In this document: in pieces, positions 1 to 8,233 of the stretch
How the letters are laid out: each line of letters begins with the position of its first letter
Position numbering within the stretch: the first letter of the stretch is position 1
Source: JAGVSR01 sp031413815
Lineage (GTDB): Bacteria; Pseudomonadota; Alphaproteobacteria; Rhizobiales; Hyphomicrobiaceae
Assembly: GCA_031413815.1 (NCBI GenBank)
Contig: JANOFU010000076.1
Location: 1 to 40,932 of the forward strand
Direction of reading: 5' to 3'
Length of the DNA stretch: 40,932 nt
Translations under genes and position numbers: made by a program
The notes under the pieces: model-generated
Told to the model about the DNA's origin: nothing
Seen by the model: the letters and a program-made list of their open reading frames with translations, nothing else
Database searches by the model: none

Positions 1-11
1 TGGCGAACCTG

Positions 12-32
12 CCCTCTCCCTATGGGAGAGGG
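12..32. repeat. Short perfect inverted repeat (REP-like hairpin)
   Basis: Arms CCCTCTCCC (12-20) and GGGAGAGGG (24-32) pair perfectly around a 3-nt loop. This type of palindrome is common between genes in alphaproteobacteria. No T tract follows, so a terminator is not supported. It lies upstream of the SufT-like gene, and it contains the ATG at 22 that would otherwise extend that gene, which argues against that start. Confidence 0.6.
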
Positions 33-99
33 AGGAGGTAGAAGTCGCCTTGAGATGCGGACAGATGTGTCTGTCACTTTTCGTTGGAGTTACGTCGTT

Positions 100-540
100 A
101 TGGGCAGCAAAGCGGACGACCAGGTAGTGAGCAAGACGGACGCTTCGCAAGCTGCGGAGGCTGCAGTCGTGCGCCCGCCAACTGTGGCCGAGGGCGGCAC
201 GCCGGTCGAGAACTCGGCGCTATCGGAGGAAGAGCTCGATCACCTGACGGCTGAGATCGTGAAGGCCCTGAAAACGGTCTACGATCCCGAAATTCCCTCC
301 GACATCTACGAGTTGGGGCTGATCTATAAAATCGACATCACAGACGACCGCGAAGTGGCGATTGACATGACGCTGACCGCGCCGGGCTGCCCGGTGGCCG
401 GCGAAATGCCAATCTGGGTTGAGAACGCCGTCAATGCCGTGGCCGGAATCTCAGGGACTAAAGTTCGACTAACGTTTGACCCGCCGTGGGACCAGAGCCG
501 CATGTCGGACGAAGCAAAGCTCGCCATCAATATGTTCTGA
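100..540 (+). CDS. SufT-like DUF59/MIP18-family Fe-S assembly protein
   Basis: The 146-residue product carries a C-terminal DUF59 (MIP18/PaaD-like) domain, about residues 45-146, after a low-complexity acidic N-terminus. Hallmarks are the VYDPEIPSDIYELGLIY stretch and the TLTAPGCP motif with the single conserved Cys. Members next to suf genes are SufT proteins, which help iron-sulfur cluster maturation in the cytosol. I chose the ATG at 100 because GGAG lies upstream at 85-88; the frame stays open to an ATG at 22, but that one sits inside a hairpin. sufS/sufB-type genes are probably upstream of the window edge (inference). The partner SufA gene appears only at 6904. The gene is convergent with the TetR gene, 20 bp away. 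Confidence 0.88.
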   Translation: MGSKADDQVVSKTDASQAAEAAVVRPPTVAEGGTPVENSALSEEELDHLTAEIVKALKTVYDPEIPSDIYELGLIYKIDITDDREVAIDMTLTAPGCPVAGEMPIWVENAVNAVAGISGTKVRLTFDPPWDQSRMSDEAKLAINMF

Positions 541-560
541 TATGCGGCTCGCGCTCGCGG

Positions 561-1205
561 TCAGCGTGCTGGCGCAAGCAGCGCATCGACGAGTGCGTGA
601 CCGGCTGTGCGCAATCGGCCGAGGTTGCCTGCATCGTCTTCCAGGTGCATTTGTAGCCAAAATCCAAGGAGCGTTGCATTGAGGAGTGACGCCGCCCGGC
701 GGGCTGGTGCAGACGAGAGCCCTGCACCCCGGAACATGGCGGCCAGATCGTCAACAAAGCGTTGATCGCGCGCGCCACTGGACGCCCGGTAAATGTCCTT
801 TGCACGTGCTTCGCCCCAGGCGGCCCACCAAAGCGCCAGGATATCTGGTTCAGCCGCCGCGAACTCAAGGTCGTGATCGATCACGAGGTGAAGCCGCTCG
901 CGGTCGGTCCGGGTCGGGCCCGCAACGCAGGCATCCCAGCTGGCTTCGTAGTGCGCAATTGCGCGCGCCAGTGCAGCTTCAAGCAGCTGGTCCTTGCCGT
1001 CGAAGTGGAAGCTAATCAATCCACGCGACAGGCCTGAGATTTCGCAGAGCCGGGTGATGGTTGTGCCTTCTAAGCCGTTGCGCGCAACGGACTGGATGAC
1101 GGCGTCCACGAGCCGGCTGCGGGTTTCAGCACCCTTTGAGCTGTCGCTTGCCAGCAGACTGTCTGAGGTCTTGCCCGGGGCGATCGCGCGTTTGGATCTT
1201 GACAT
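561..1205 (-). CDS. TetR/AcrR-family transcriptional repressor (BetI-like)
   Basis: 214 residues with a TetR N-terminal helix-turn-helix at about 28-78. The turn and recognition helix are ISGLSRGLISFHF (56-68), followed by the typical KDQLLEAAL helix. The C-terminal ligand and dimer domain resembles the BetI-type TetR_C group. It is divergent from the FAD oxidoreductase at 1296, with 90 bp between the starts, and a 10-bp palindrome lies there at 1231-1240. The usual arrangement is a repressor that controls itself and the divergent gene in response to a small ligand. The BetI resemblance does not prove choline as ligand, since no bet genes are in the window. Start: ATG with an AGG upstream on the minus strand. 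Confidence 0.9.
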   Translation of the reverse strand: MSRSKRAIAPGKTSDSLLASDSSKGAETRSRLVDAVIQSVARNGLEGTTITRLCEISGLSRGLISFHFDGKDQLLEAALARAIAHYEASWDACVAGPTRTDRERLHLVIDHDLEFAAAEPDILALWWAAWGEARAKDIYRASSGARDQRFVDDLAAMFRGAGLSSAPARRAASLLNATLLGFWLQMHLEDDAGNLGRLRTAGHALVDALLAPAR

Positions 1206-1227
1206 GCCAGTGACCTGTTCGGTAAAG

Positions 1228-1240
1228 TTGAACGATCGTT
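1228..1240. promoter_or_regulatory. Candidate TetR operator between divergent genes
   Basis: The perfect 10-bp palindrome AACGATCGTT occupies 1231-1240, with TTG on its left flank, midway between the divergent TetR gene (starts 1205) and the FAD oxidoreductase gene (starts 1296). The size and position fit a TetR-dimer site covering both promoters. Binding is inferred. Confidence 0.5.
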
Positions 1241-1295
1241 TAGTTTTTATGCTGCGTCAAGGGCTTTCCCGCTTGATGCACCCAGGGAGGCTTCG

Positions 1296-2930
1296 ATGGC
1301 GGCCAAGCACGATTCCTACGACGCTCTGATCATCGGCGGCGGGCACAACGGGTTGACGTGCGGAGCCTATCTTGCGCGCGGTGGCATGCGGGTGAAGGTT
1401 CTGGAAGCGCGCCATGTCATCGGCGGCGCAGCAGTGACCGAAGAGTTTGCTCCCGGTTATCGCAACTCCAGTTGCTCCTATGTCGTCAGCTTGCTCAATC
1501 CGAAAGTCGTCCGCGAACTTGAGCTAGAGCGCAACGGGCTGGAGATCATCGCGCGGCCGTGCGACGGTTTTTATCCGCTGCCGGATGGCACGCATCTCGT
1601 TTATGGCCCTGACGGCAACGACTTCATGCGCCAGCTTGAAGCCCGGTGTCCGGGCGATGGCGCGGGTTATGAGCGGCTGGATCGCGATCTGACGGCGCTG
1701 GTGCCAGTGTTTCGCGAGTTGATGCTGACGACACCCCCCAATCTCGATGGCAATATGGGCGATATCATCAGCGGCCTGCAAACGCTGAAAGCGGCGCGCA
1801 AACTTTCGGTGCAGCACCGGGCACTCCTCATCGACATCATGACCATGTCGGCGGCGGAATTTCTGGCGCGCTACTTCAAGGACGAAGCGGTCCAGGCGTC
1901 ATTCGGGTATCTCGCGGCGGTTGGCAGTTTTGTCAGCCCTTATGCGGGTGGCACGGCTTATATACTCCTCGATCACGTGGTCGGCGAAGTTGCCGGCGTG
2001 CGCGGTATGTGGGGACATGCCAAGGGCGGCATGGGTGCGATCTCGAACGCCATTGCCAAGTCGGGGCAAGCCTATGGCCTGGAGGTCGAAGCCAACGCGC
2101 CTGTGTCGGAGATCATCGTTGAGCGCGGCGCGGTCAAAGGGGCGGTCACCAAAGACGGCCGCAAGATCTTCGCGCCGCGCGTCATCTCGGCCATTCACCC
2201 CAAGTTACTCTTTGGAAAATTGCTCGATCCAGCGAACGTGCCGGAGGCACTGCGCACTGACATCGATGATTACGTCTCTGTCTCGGGCACCTTCCGCATG
2301 AACGTGGCGCTTGATGAGCTACCTGACTTCACCGCGTTGCCCGGGTCTCAGAAGGCCATTCATCACATGGGTTCGACCGTGATTTGCCCATCGCTGCGCT
2401 ATATGGAGCAGGCTTACGATGATGCGAAGTATGGAGACTGGGCCAAGGCGCCGATGATTGAAATGTGCATTCCGTCCACTCTCGACGATACGCTGGCGCC
2501 TCCGGGCAAGCATGTGGCCAGTCTATTCTGCCAGCACTTCAATCCAAAATTGTCAGATGACCGCGATTGGGACACTCACCGCGAGGAAGCGGCCGATGTC
2601 ATCATCAAGACAGTCACAGACTATGCACCCAACTTCGCGCGTTCAGTCACTGCGCGCAAGTTGCTCTCGCCCAAGGACCTTGAACGCGACTACGGCCTCA
2701 TCGGTGGTTGCATTTTCCATGGCAGCTTGAAGTTGAACCAAGTGTTTTCCGTGAGGCCAGCCGCAGGCGTCGCCAATTACCGGGCTCATCTCAAGGGGCT
2801 TTATATGTGTGCCTCTGGCACGCATCCAGGTGGCGGCGTTTCCGGCGTGCCCGGTCACAATGCGGCGCGTGAAATTCTGCGCGACGCGAAAGGTGGCCTC
2901 CGGGGGATGTTCCGGCGGAATGCGGCCTGA
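1296..2930 (+). CDS. PYROXD2-like NAD(P)/FAD-dependent oxidoreductase (phytoene desaturase superfamily)
   Basis: 544 residues. The N-terminal Rossmann motif for FAD is GGGHNG at 14-19, followed by the KVLEARHVIGGAAVTEEFAPG region typical of the COG1233 group. The C-terminal flavin-binding segment HPGGGVSGVPGHNAAREIL lies near 510-530. The opening and the spacing match the PYROXD2 branch rather than true carotenoid desaturases, and no crtB or other carotenoid gene is nearby. The substrate is therefore unknown; PYROXD2 itself is poorly characterised. The start is supported by AGGGAGG at 1284-1290. It is divergently paired with the TetR repressor, which probably controls it. 240 bp separate it from the hybrid kinase downstream. 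Confidence 0.87.
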   Translation: MAAKHDSYDALIIGGGHNGLTCGAYLARGGMRVKVLEARHVIGGAAVTEEFAPGYRNSSCSYVVSLLNPKVVRELELERNGLEIIARPCDGFYPLPDGTHLVYGPDGNDFMRQLEARCPGDGAGYERLDRDLTALVPVFRELMLTTPPNLDGNMGDIISGLQTLKAARKLSVQHRALLIDIMTMSAAEFLARYFKDEAVQASFGYLAAVGSFVSPYAGGTAYILLDHVVGEVAGVRGMWGHAKGGMGAISNAIAKSGQAYGLEVEANAPVSEIIVERGAVKGAVTKDGRKIFAPRVISAIHPKLLFGKLLDPANVPEALRTDIDDYVSVSGTFRMNVALDELPDFTALPGSQKAIHHMGSTVICPSLRYMEQAYDDAKYGDWAKAPMIEMCIPSTLDDTLAPPGKHVASLFCQHFNPKLSDDRDWDTHREEAADVIIKTVTDYAPNFARSVTARKLLSPKDLERDYGLIGGCIFHGSLKLNQVFSVRPAAGVANYRAHLKGLYMCASGTHPGGGVSGVPGHNAAREILRDAKGGLRGMFRRNAA

Positions 2931-3018
2931 ACGGTTTGAGATGAGCAGTGAATTAACAAAAGCCTAGTTTTCAACCAATTTTGAGCGGTTTCGGGACGGA
3001 ATGGGCGCACCTATACGG

Positions 3019-3063
3019 AAACAACAGAATTGTTTTATGAAGTATTGATTTCATCAATGAAAT
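3019..3063. promoter_or_regulatory. AT-rich double palindrome upstream of the hybrid kinase
   Basis: In an AT-rich patch of the 240-bp gap, two inverted repeats lie 12 bp apart: AAACAA (3019-3024) with TTGTTT (3030-3035), and ATTTCA (3048-3053) with TGAAAT (3058-3063). They end about 110 bp before the kinase start, a reasonable place for a promoter or activator site. No -35/-10 pair is clear enough to call. Confidence 0.35.
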
Positions 3064-3170
3064 TTCGAAGAGTTTATTAAGTCCCACTTCGTAGATTGCA
3101 AGCTGATGTCGCGCGTTCGCCGCGGGCTTGCCCTGCAGGGGCGCTCGTCGCCATGACAGTTGGTCTATGA

Positions 3171-6100
3171 GTGCGGGGAAGTGTCTTGAGCAAGAGTATT
3201 GGGCAACCGGTTGTCTCCGTCTCGACGGCCAGCAGCTTCTGGAGTGAGCTCAAGAGAAAAGTGCGCCGTGTGGCATTGGTCGATTTCGACCATGGGGTTG
3301 ATGCGGCACTGGTGCGCGGGTGGCAACTGCGGGAGGTGCTGGCTCTCACTCCCCTGATGATGATTGCCAATCTCATAAATTCAGCCATTGTCCTCGCATT
3401 CTGCTGGCGTGGCAGTGAGACATCGCTGTTGGGCGCATGGGCCTTCAGCATCTGGCTGCTCGCCCTATTAGCCCTGTTCAAGTTTTTGGCTGGCCGGTCT
3501 AAGCCAGATCGCAAGCAGGCCTCTGTCAGAGCTATTCTGAAAGCGACGCAACATGCAGCACTGCTTGGCGCACTGTGGGGCGTTCTGCCAATTCTTCTGA
3601 TGCCGACGGGCGGCGTCACCGAACAGGTACTCACCACCAACGTGATCGCCGGCATGTCAGCCGGTGGCGCATTTGCGCTGGCCGCCATACCGATCGCTGC
3701 TACGGCCTATCTCACGGCAATCCTTGTCCCAGCCTTGGTCGCCATCGCGCTGGGGTACATCCCGGTATCGTTGCCTCTTCTCGTAATGGGTGTCGTTTAC
3801 TACCTTACGCTCAATGCTACGATTGTTGGGCGTTACCGCGAGTTCTCTTTGCGGGTCCGTTTCCGTAGCAAACTTGAAAAGCAGTCGCAGACCATTTCAC
3901 TGCTGCTCAAGGACTTCGAATCGTCTGCCAGTGACTGGCTCTGGGAAACGGATACTCAAGGGCATTTGACCTATGCGTCGGAGCGGTTGGCTCGCGTCAC
4001 AGCGCTGTCTCAAGCAGAATTGATCGGGCAGCCGATTACAGTCGCAGCACGGCAGTCGGCCTGGCGGCATCAGTGGCAGGAATTCCTGATTTTGCTGCAA
4101 GAGGACCTGCCGATCCGGGATTGCGAGCTGCCGGCGCATTGCGGCGATGATGAGATTTGGTGGTCGGTCACGGCGCGGCCCGTTCATAACGATGAGGGGG
4201 CATTCATTGGCTTCCGTGGCGTCGCTGCCGACATTTCCGAACGCAAAAAAGCTGAAGCGGCCTTGCAGCAGAAGAATGACCTGCTGGCAAAATTTAATGC
4301 GACCCTTGAAGAACAAGTCGGCCTTCGGACGACCGAAGCCCGCGTAGCCGCTGTTGCCGCCGAAGAGGCGAGCCGCGCGAAATCCGTGTTTCTTGCCAAT
4401 ATGAGCCATGAAATCCGTTCGCCGATGAATGGCGTGTTTGGCATGACCGATCTGTTGGCCCGGAAAAATTTGTCGGAATATCAGTTGCGCCTTGTCAACA
4501 CGATCAGCCAATCGGCGCACAACCTACTCGGCGTCATCAACGACATTCTCGATGTGTCGCGGATCGAAGCAGGAAAGCTCGAAATCGATCGCCATGAATT
4601 CGATCTGCGCCATTGCGTAGAAGGCGCGGTCAATCTGTTCCTTGAGCCGGCCAATCGCAAGGGTGTCGATCTCAACGTTTTCGTTGCAAGCGATGTCCCA
4701 GCGGTCATTTGGGGTGACAAAGGCCGCTTGAGGCAGGTGTTCATCAATCTCATTGGAAACGCCGTCAAGTTTACGGAGACAGGCGAAGTCTCCGTCCGCA
4801 TCGACACCATCTCAATGATGGATGGCCGTGCCAAGCTGAGTGTCAGCGTCACCGATACTGGCATCGGCATCGAACAGCAGATGCTGTGCAAGTTGTTCAA
4901 GCCGTTCGAACAAGTCGATTCCTCCATCAGCCGGAGATTTGGCGGGACCGGGCTTGGTCTTTCAATATCGCGTCATCTCATCGGTCTCATGGGTGGACAC
5001 GTCCAAGTGTCCTCAGCCCCCGGCGTAGGCACAGAATATTCATTTGAGCTGGAATGCGACATCGGCGAAGCGTCTATGGGCAAATCTGGCAGTTCGAGAG
5101 GTATTGCCATCAATGCCCGGGTACTTGTGATCGATGATCGCGAAACTAACCGCGAAATCCTGTCCGCCTACTTGAGCGCGGCGGGCGCCAGCGTTGTCGC
5201 CGTGCCAAGCGCGCAGGCGGGCCTTGGAGAACTGAGCCGGGCGCTCGAGGCGGGCATGCCCTTTGAGTTGGCCGTTATTGATGTGGTGATGCCGGACATG
5301 AGTGGCGTTGCCTTCCTCAAGCTCTTGGCGGAGGATGCACGGGTCACGAACCTCAAAAAGATTCTTGTGACGTCGATGAGCTGGGATGGCGACGCTGCGG
5401 AAGTGCGTAGTCTCGGCGGGCAGATCTTGCTGACCAAGCCGGTGCGTGAGTCCGATCTGTTGTCCGCCGCGCGACACGCGTTAGGACTGGCGGCATCCAT
5501 TGAACTGGAAGAACTGTGCGAGACGCCGGCACAAGCCGGCTCGCAACATCATTTCAGCGCGCGCGTGCTGGTCGCCGAAGATAATCTCGTGAACATTGAA
5601 GTGGCGCGTCAGTTGCTGATAAGCATGGGGTGTAACGTAGTGGTTGCAGAAAACGGCAAACTTGCTGTCGAGGCCTTCGCACAGGAGGCGTTCGATATCG
5701 TGCTGATGGACTGCCAGATGCCGGAGATGGACGGGCTGACAGCCGCGAAGCTTATCCGCAATCACGAAGCGACAAACGCGTGCAAGAGCCGCGTTCCCAT
5801 GATAGCCGTGACAGCCAACGCCTTCGGCGAAGAACGTTTGAACTGTTTTGCCGCCGGCATGGATGATCACCTCAGCAAGCCCTATACGGCTGCCCAACTG
5901 GGTGACATGCTGGCGCGATGGCTTCCGGCACAAGCGGCCGTGCATTCTCCCGTTGAAGCCGCAGAGCCGCAGTCCGATGCGAAGTCAGACTCAAGCGCAC
6001 AACCGGGCCAGGCCGAGGCACCGCTGCTGGACGAAAAAGGTCATCTCGGCTTTATCGATGTCTTCGGGTGTGATGCAGCCGCGGATCTGATCGGGCTCTT

Positions 6101-6398
6101 TATAATCGAGGGCAAGCTGAGCGAGGAACGCTTGAAGTCGATCCTGCTCGACGAGAACACCGGCGAGCTGCGCAAGTTGGCCCATAAACTGGCTGGCGGC
6201 GCAGCTACCGTTGCCGCTGCCCGGTTGACCGCGGCCGCGCGCCACGTCGAACGGCAGTGCAAGCGATCGCCGTCATTTTCGCGGGATAGCGCGGCCCAAT
6301 TGCGTGATGCTCTGGAAGCGACCATCAGCGAACTGAGGCCGTCAACTGTTCGCAGCGGTGTTGCGGCTTATGTGGCGAAACACCGGCAGACGTCTTAA
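3171..6398 (+). CDS. Membrane-bound hybrid sensor histidine kinase with two receivers and an HPt domain
   Basis: 1075 residues, a complete phosphorelay in one chain. Order: six or seven hydrophobic segments (about 50-220) with almost no periplasmic loops; a PAS domain (about 250-360, SDWLWETDTQG); a short coiled coil; HisKA with phospho-acceptor His413 in NMSHEIRSPMNG; an HATPase with N box NLIGNAVKF, DTGIGI and GGTGLGLS; receiver 1 with acceptor Asp704; receiver 2 with acceptor Asp847 in LMDCQMPEMDG; and an HPt domain with His1005 in LAHKLAGG. All key residues are present. The architecture resembles the BarA/EvgS class, but the sensor is integral-membrane. Start: GTG at 3171; a TTG at 3186 behind GGGGAAG is an alternative. 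A receiver-only protein follows 25 bp downstream. The stimulus is unknown. Confidence 0.92.
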   Translation: MRGSVLSKSIGQPVVSVSTASSFWSELKRKVRRVALVDFDHGVDAALVRGWQLREVLALTPLMMIANLINSAIVLAFCWRGSETSLLGAWAFSIWLLALLALFKFLAGRSKPDRKQASVRAILKATQHAALLGALWGVLPILLMPTGGVTEQVLTTNVIAGMSAGGAFALAAIPIAATAYLTAILVPALVAIALGYIPVSLPLLVMGVVYYLTLNATIVGRYREFSLRVRFRSKLEKQSQTISLLLKDFESSASDWLWETDTQGHLTYASERLARVTALSQAELIGQPITVAARQSAWRHQWQEFLILLQEDLPIRDCELPAHCGDDEIWWSVTARPVHNDEGAFIGFRGVAADISERKKAEAALQQKNDLLAKFNATLEEQVGLRTTEARVAAVAAEEASRAKSVFLANMSHEIRSPMNGVFGMTDLLARKNLSEYQLRLVNTISQSAHNLLGVINDILDVSRIEAGKLEIDRHEFDLRHCVEGAVNLFLEPANRKGVDLNVFVASDVPAVIWGDKGRLRQVFINLIGNAVKFTETGEVSVRIDTISMMDGRAKLSVSVTDTGIGIEQQMLCKLFKPFEQVDSSISRRFGGTGLGLSISRHLIGLMGGHVQVSSAPGVGTEYSFELECDIGEASMGKSGSSRGIAINARVLVIDDRETNREILSAYLSAAGASVVAVPSAQAGLGELSRALEAGMPFELAVIDVVMPDMSGVAFLKLLAEDARVTNLKKILVTSMSWDGDAAEVRSLGGQILLTKPVRESDLLSAARHALGLAASIELEELCETPAQAGSQHHFSARVLVAEDNLVNIEVARQLLISMGCNVVVAENGKLAVEAFAQEAFDIVLMDCQMPEMDGLTAAKLIRNHEATNACKSRVPMIAVTANAFGEERLNCFAAGMDDHLSKPYTAAQLGDMLARWLPAQAAVHSPVEAAEPQSDAKSDSSAQPGQAEAPLLDEKGHLGFIDVFGCDAAADLIGLFIIEGKLSEERLKSILLDENTGELRKLAHKLAGGAATVAAARLTAAARHVERQCKRSPSFSRDSAAQLRDALEATISELRPSTVRSGVAAYVAKHRQTS

Positions 6399-6423
6399 TA
6401 CCGAACAAGCGGAACGCAATCCC

Positions 6424-6828
6424 ATGACCAACGCCCTTCCCCGAGTCCTCGTCGCCGACGACGACAGCTTGTGCCGCCGCGCGGTGGCGGCCAAACTTCA
6501 CCGCCTCGCAACGGTTGTCGAAGTCGCCGATGGAGCCGAAGCACTCAGCCACTTGCGGCTTGAATCCTTCGATCTGGCCATTATCGATCTCGAAATGCCC
6601 GCACTCGATGGCTATGGACTATTGGCGTGTGTGAGGGCGATCCCCAAGATCCGGCACATCCCAATTGTTGTGCTGACGGCCAGCGAGGACCGCGCCTCCT
6701 TGGAGAAGGCTCTGATGTCTGGGGCGACGTCGTTCCTGATCAAGCCCTTGAATTGGGCCGCCTTTGGCCCCCATATTGAGCATCTGCTGGCGTTATCGAG
6801 CGGCCGGCGTGTGACGGCAGCGGAATAG
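6424..6828 (+). CDS. Single-domain (CheY-like) response regulator
   Basis: 134 residues made only of a receiver domain: an acidic pocket in VLVADDDS, phospho-acceptor Asp in IIDLEMPALDGY, the conserved Thr in VVLTASED, and the Lys in FLIKPLNW. No DNA-binding or enzymatic output domain follows. It starts 25 bp after the hybrid kinase stop, so the two are very likely co-transcribed, and it is a natural acceptor for the kinase HPt domain. How it passes the signal on (protein contact, or as a phosphate sink) cannot be read from sequence. I preferred the ATG at 6424 over upstream in-frame codons because it opens directly at the receiver fold. Confidence 0.88.
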   Translation: MTNALPRVLVADDDSLCRRAVAAKLHRLATVVEVADGAEALSHLRLESFDLAIIDLEMPALDGYGLLACVRAIPKIRHIPIVVLTASEDRASLEKALMSGATSFLIKPLNWAAFGPHIEHLLALSSGRRVTAAE

Positions 6829-6903
6829 CGTGCTCCCTAGACCGCACAAAGGCTGCTAAGCTTCTGCACCGCACCCCTGGCCTTGAACCTGGATCTGCAA
6901 CTT

Positions 6904-7308
6904 ATGTCAAATTCGACGGCACCTTCTGCGCGGCGGCCTAAACCGCAAGTGATGACCCTGACGACAGCTGCGGCTGAGCGCGTGAAGGCGATCATGACCT
7001 CGAAGGGTCCTGACGTGCTGGGGCTGAAGATCGGCGTCAAAAAGGGGGGCTGCGCGGGCATGGAGTACACCATGACCTGGGCCGACCGAATCGAGAAATT
7101 CGACGAAGTGGTCGAAGCAGACGGCGCGCGCGTGATCATCGATCCGCAGGCGGTTCTCTATCTGCTGGGCACCGAGATGGACTACAAAACCGAAAAGTTG
7201 GCCAGTCAGTTCGTGTTCAATAATCCGAACCAGAAGGGTGCCTGCGGTTGCGGCGAGAGCATCAACTTAGAGCCCGCACCACGCGCCAAGTTTGATGCGC
7301 TGGGCTAA
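6904..7308 (+). CDS. sufA: SufA/HesB-family A-type iron-sulfur carrier
   Basis: 134 residues of the HesB/IscA fold. The three conserved cluster-ligand cysteines are Cys50 (KKGGCAGMEY), and Cys114 and Cys116 (GACGCGES). A-type carriers take Fe-S clusters from the SufBCD scaffold and deliver them to apo-proteins. In many alphaproteobacteria this gene sits right after sufS/sufT; here about 6.4 kb of unrelated genes separate it from the SufT-like gene at 100-540. It begins 75 bp after the response regulator and may be read from that transcript. The ATG at 6904 is preferred; an in-frame TTG at 6883 is possible. SufA rather than IscA is inferred from the SufT relation. Confidence 0.88.
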   Translation: MSNSTAPSARRPKPQVMTLTTAAAERVKAIMTSKGPDVLGLKIGVKKGGCAGMEYTMTWADRIEKFDEVVEADGARVIIDPQAVLYLLGTEMDYKTEKLASQFVFNNPNQKGACGCGESINLEPAPRAKFDALG

Positions 7309-7338
7309 CGCGATCTAACCTTGCTACTCCGGCGCTGT

Positions 7339-7647
7339 TCAGCGCGTGATGGCTTGGTCATTCGCTGACGCCGCCATTCCAGTGGCCAAGTGCGCCATCG
7401 CCGCCGACCAGAACCGAGCGTCCGCTTCCGCCGTCGCCTTCTGGCGTTCGAATGCTTCCAGCCAGCGGCCTCTCAGTAAGCCGTTGCACGCGGCGATAGC
7501 CGCCAAATCGTCTGGAGTTTTCGAAAGCACAGCCATAGCCAGCCGCGTCACTTCAACCGATTCTTGATGCGTTTCTACACCAAAGAGATCCGGCTGACGT
7601 GCAGACATAGACTCCAGTTGTTCCTCTATCTGCTTGAGACCAAACAT
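7339..7647 (-). CDS. Small helical protein of unknown function
   Basis: 102 residues from an ATG at 7647 with GGGGAA just upstream; the frame is open further up, but that part looks non-coding. The sequence is predicted mostly helical and is alanine-rich, with a QKATAEADARFWSAAM segment that loosely recalls phasin-like or coiled-coil proteins. I do not recognise the family. No membrane segment, signal peptide or catalytic motif is visible. It is convergent with sufA 30 bp away; a 6-bp hairpin (GCGCTG/CAGCGC, 7332-7345) spans its stop codon and could end transcription from either side, although no T tract follows. Confidence 0.6.
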   Translation of the reverse strand: MFGLKQIEEQLESMSARQPDLFGVETHQESVEVTRLAMAVLSKTPDDLAAIAACNGLLRGRWLEAFERQKATAEADARFWSAAMAHLATGMAASANDQAITR

Positions 7648-7814
7648 TACACGTTCCCCGCTTCTTGACTTTTCGACGATAGTCCGATTGTGAAAAAACA
7701 CAGGGTGTTGGACCCGCTTTTCCACAGCTTTGCGGCTCCTTTTCCCCGGATAACTGCTGTTCTGCGGCGGGAAAGGTTGATCTGTCAGGCGAATCAAAAC
7801 CCGGAGCAGAGCCC

Positions 7815-8222
7815 TTGAGCGCGAGTTCGCAATTTCTGGAAATGGTGCAAGAGGCCTTAGCGCCGCTCGGCCAGGTCAGCGTGCGGCGCATGTTTGGCGG
7901 CGCAGGCATCTACTGCAACGGCGTCATGTTCGGACTGACGGACGACGACACGCTGTACCTCAAAGCCGATGACACGACCAAATCTACCTACGAGGACGAA
8001 GGCTGCGGACCGTTCGTGTACGAGGGCAAAACCAGGCCTGTTGCGATGTCGTACTGGCGCGTGCCGGAACGCCTCTACGACGAGCCCGACGAGTTTGTGG
8101 AATGGGCAAGGCGCGCCTTGGCCGTCGCCGTGACAACGAAGCGGCCGGTCAGCCCGGCGAAGGCCGCGCGCGTCACACAGCGCACGCCGGGATCTGCACC
8201 ATCTAAGCGGCAGTCAAGATAA
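7815..8222 (+). CDS. TfoX N-terminal domain protein
   Basis: 135 residues. Residues 5-100 match the TfoX N-terminal domain: the VRRMFGGAGIYCNGVMFGL opening, the DDTLYLKAD strand and the MSYWRVPERLYDEPDEF block. The C-terminal TfoX helical domain of gammaproteobacterial competence regulators is absent, as in most alphaproteobacterial members. A basic, Ser/Pro-rich tail ends the protein. The role outside competence regulators is not established. The start is a TTG with GGAG about 8 nt upstream; no ATG fits the domain. It is convergent with the helicase gene, 11 bp apart. Confidence 0.83.
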   Translation: MSASSQFLEMVQEALAPLGQVSVRRMFGGAGIYCNGVMFGLTDDDTLYLKADDTTKSTYEDEGCGPFVYEGKTRPVAMSYWRVPERLYDEPDEFVEWARRALAVAVTTKRPVSPAKAARVTQRTPGSAPSKRQSR

Positions 8223-8233
8223 CGCCGGCTCAA

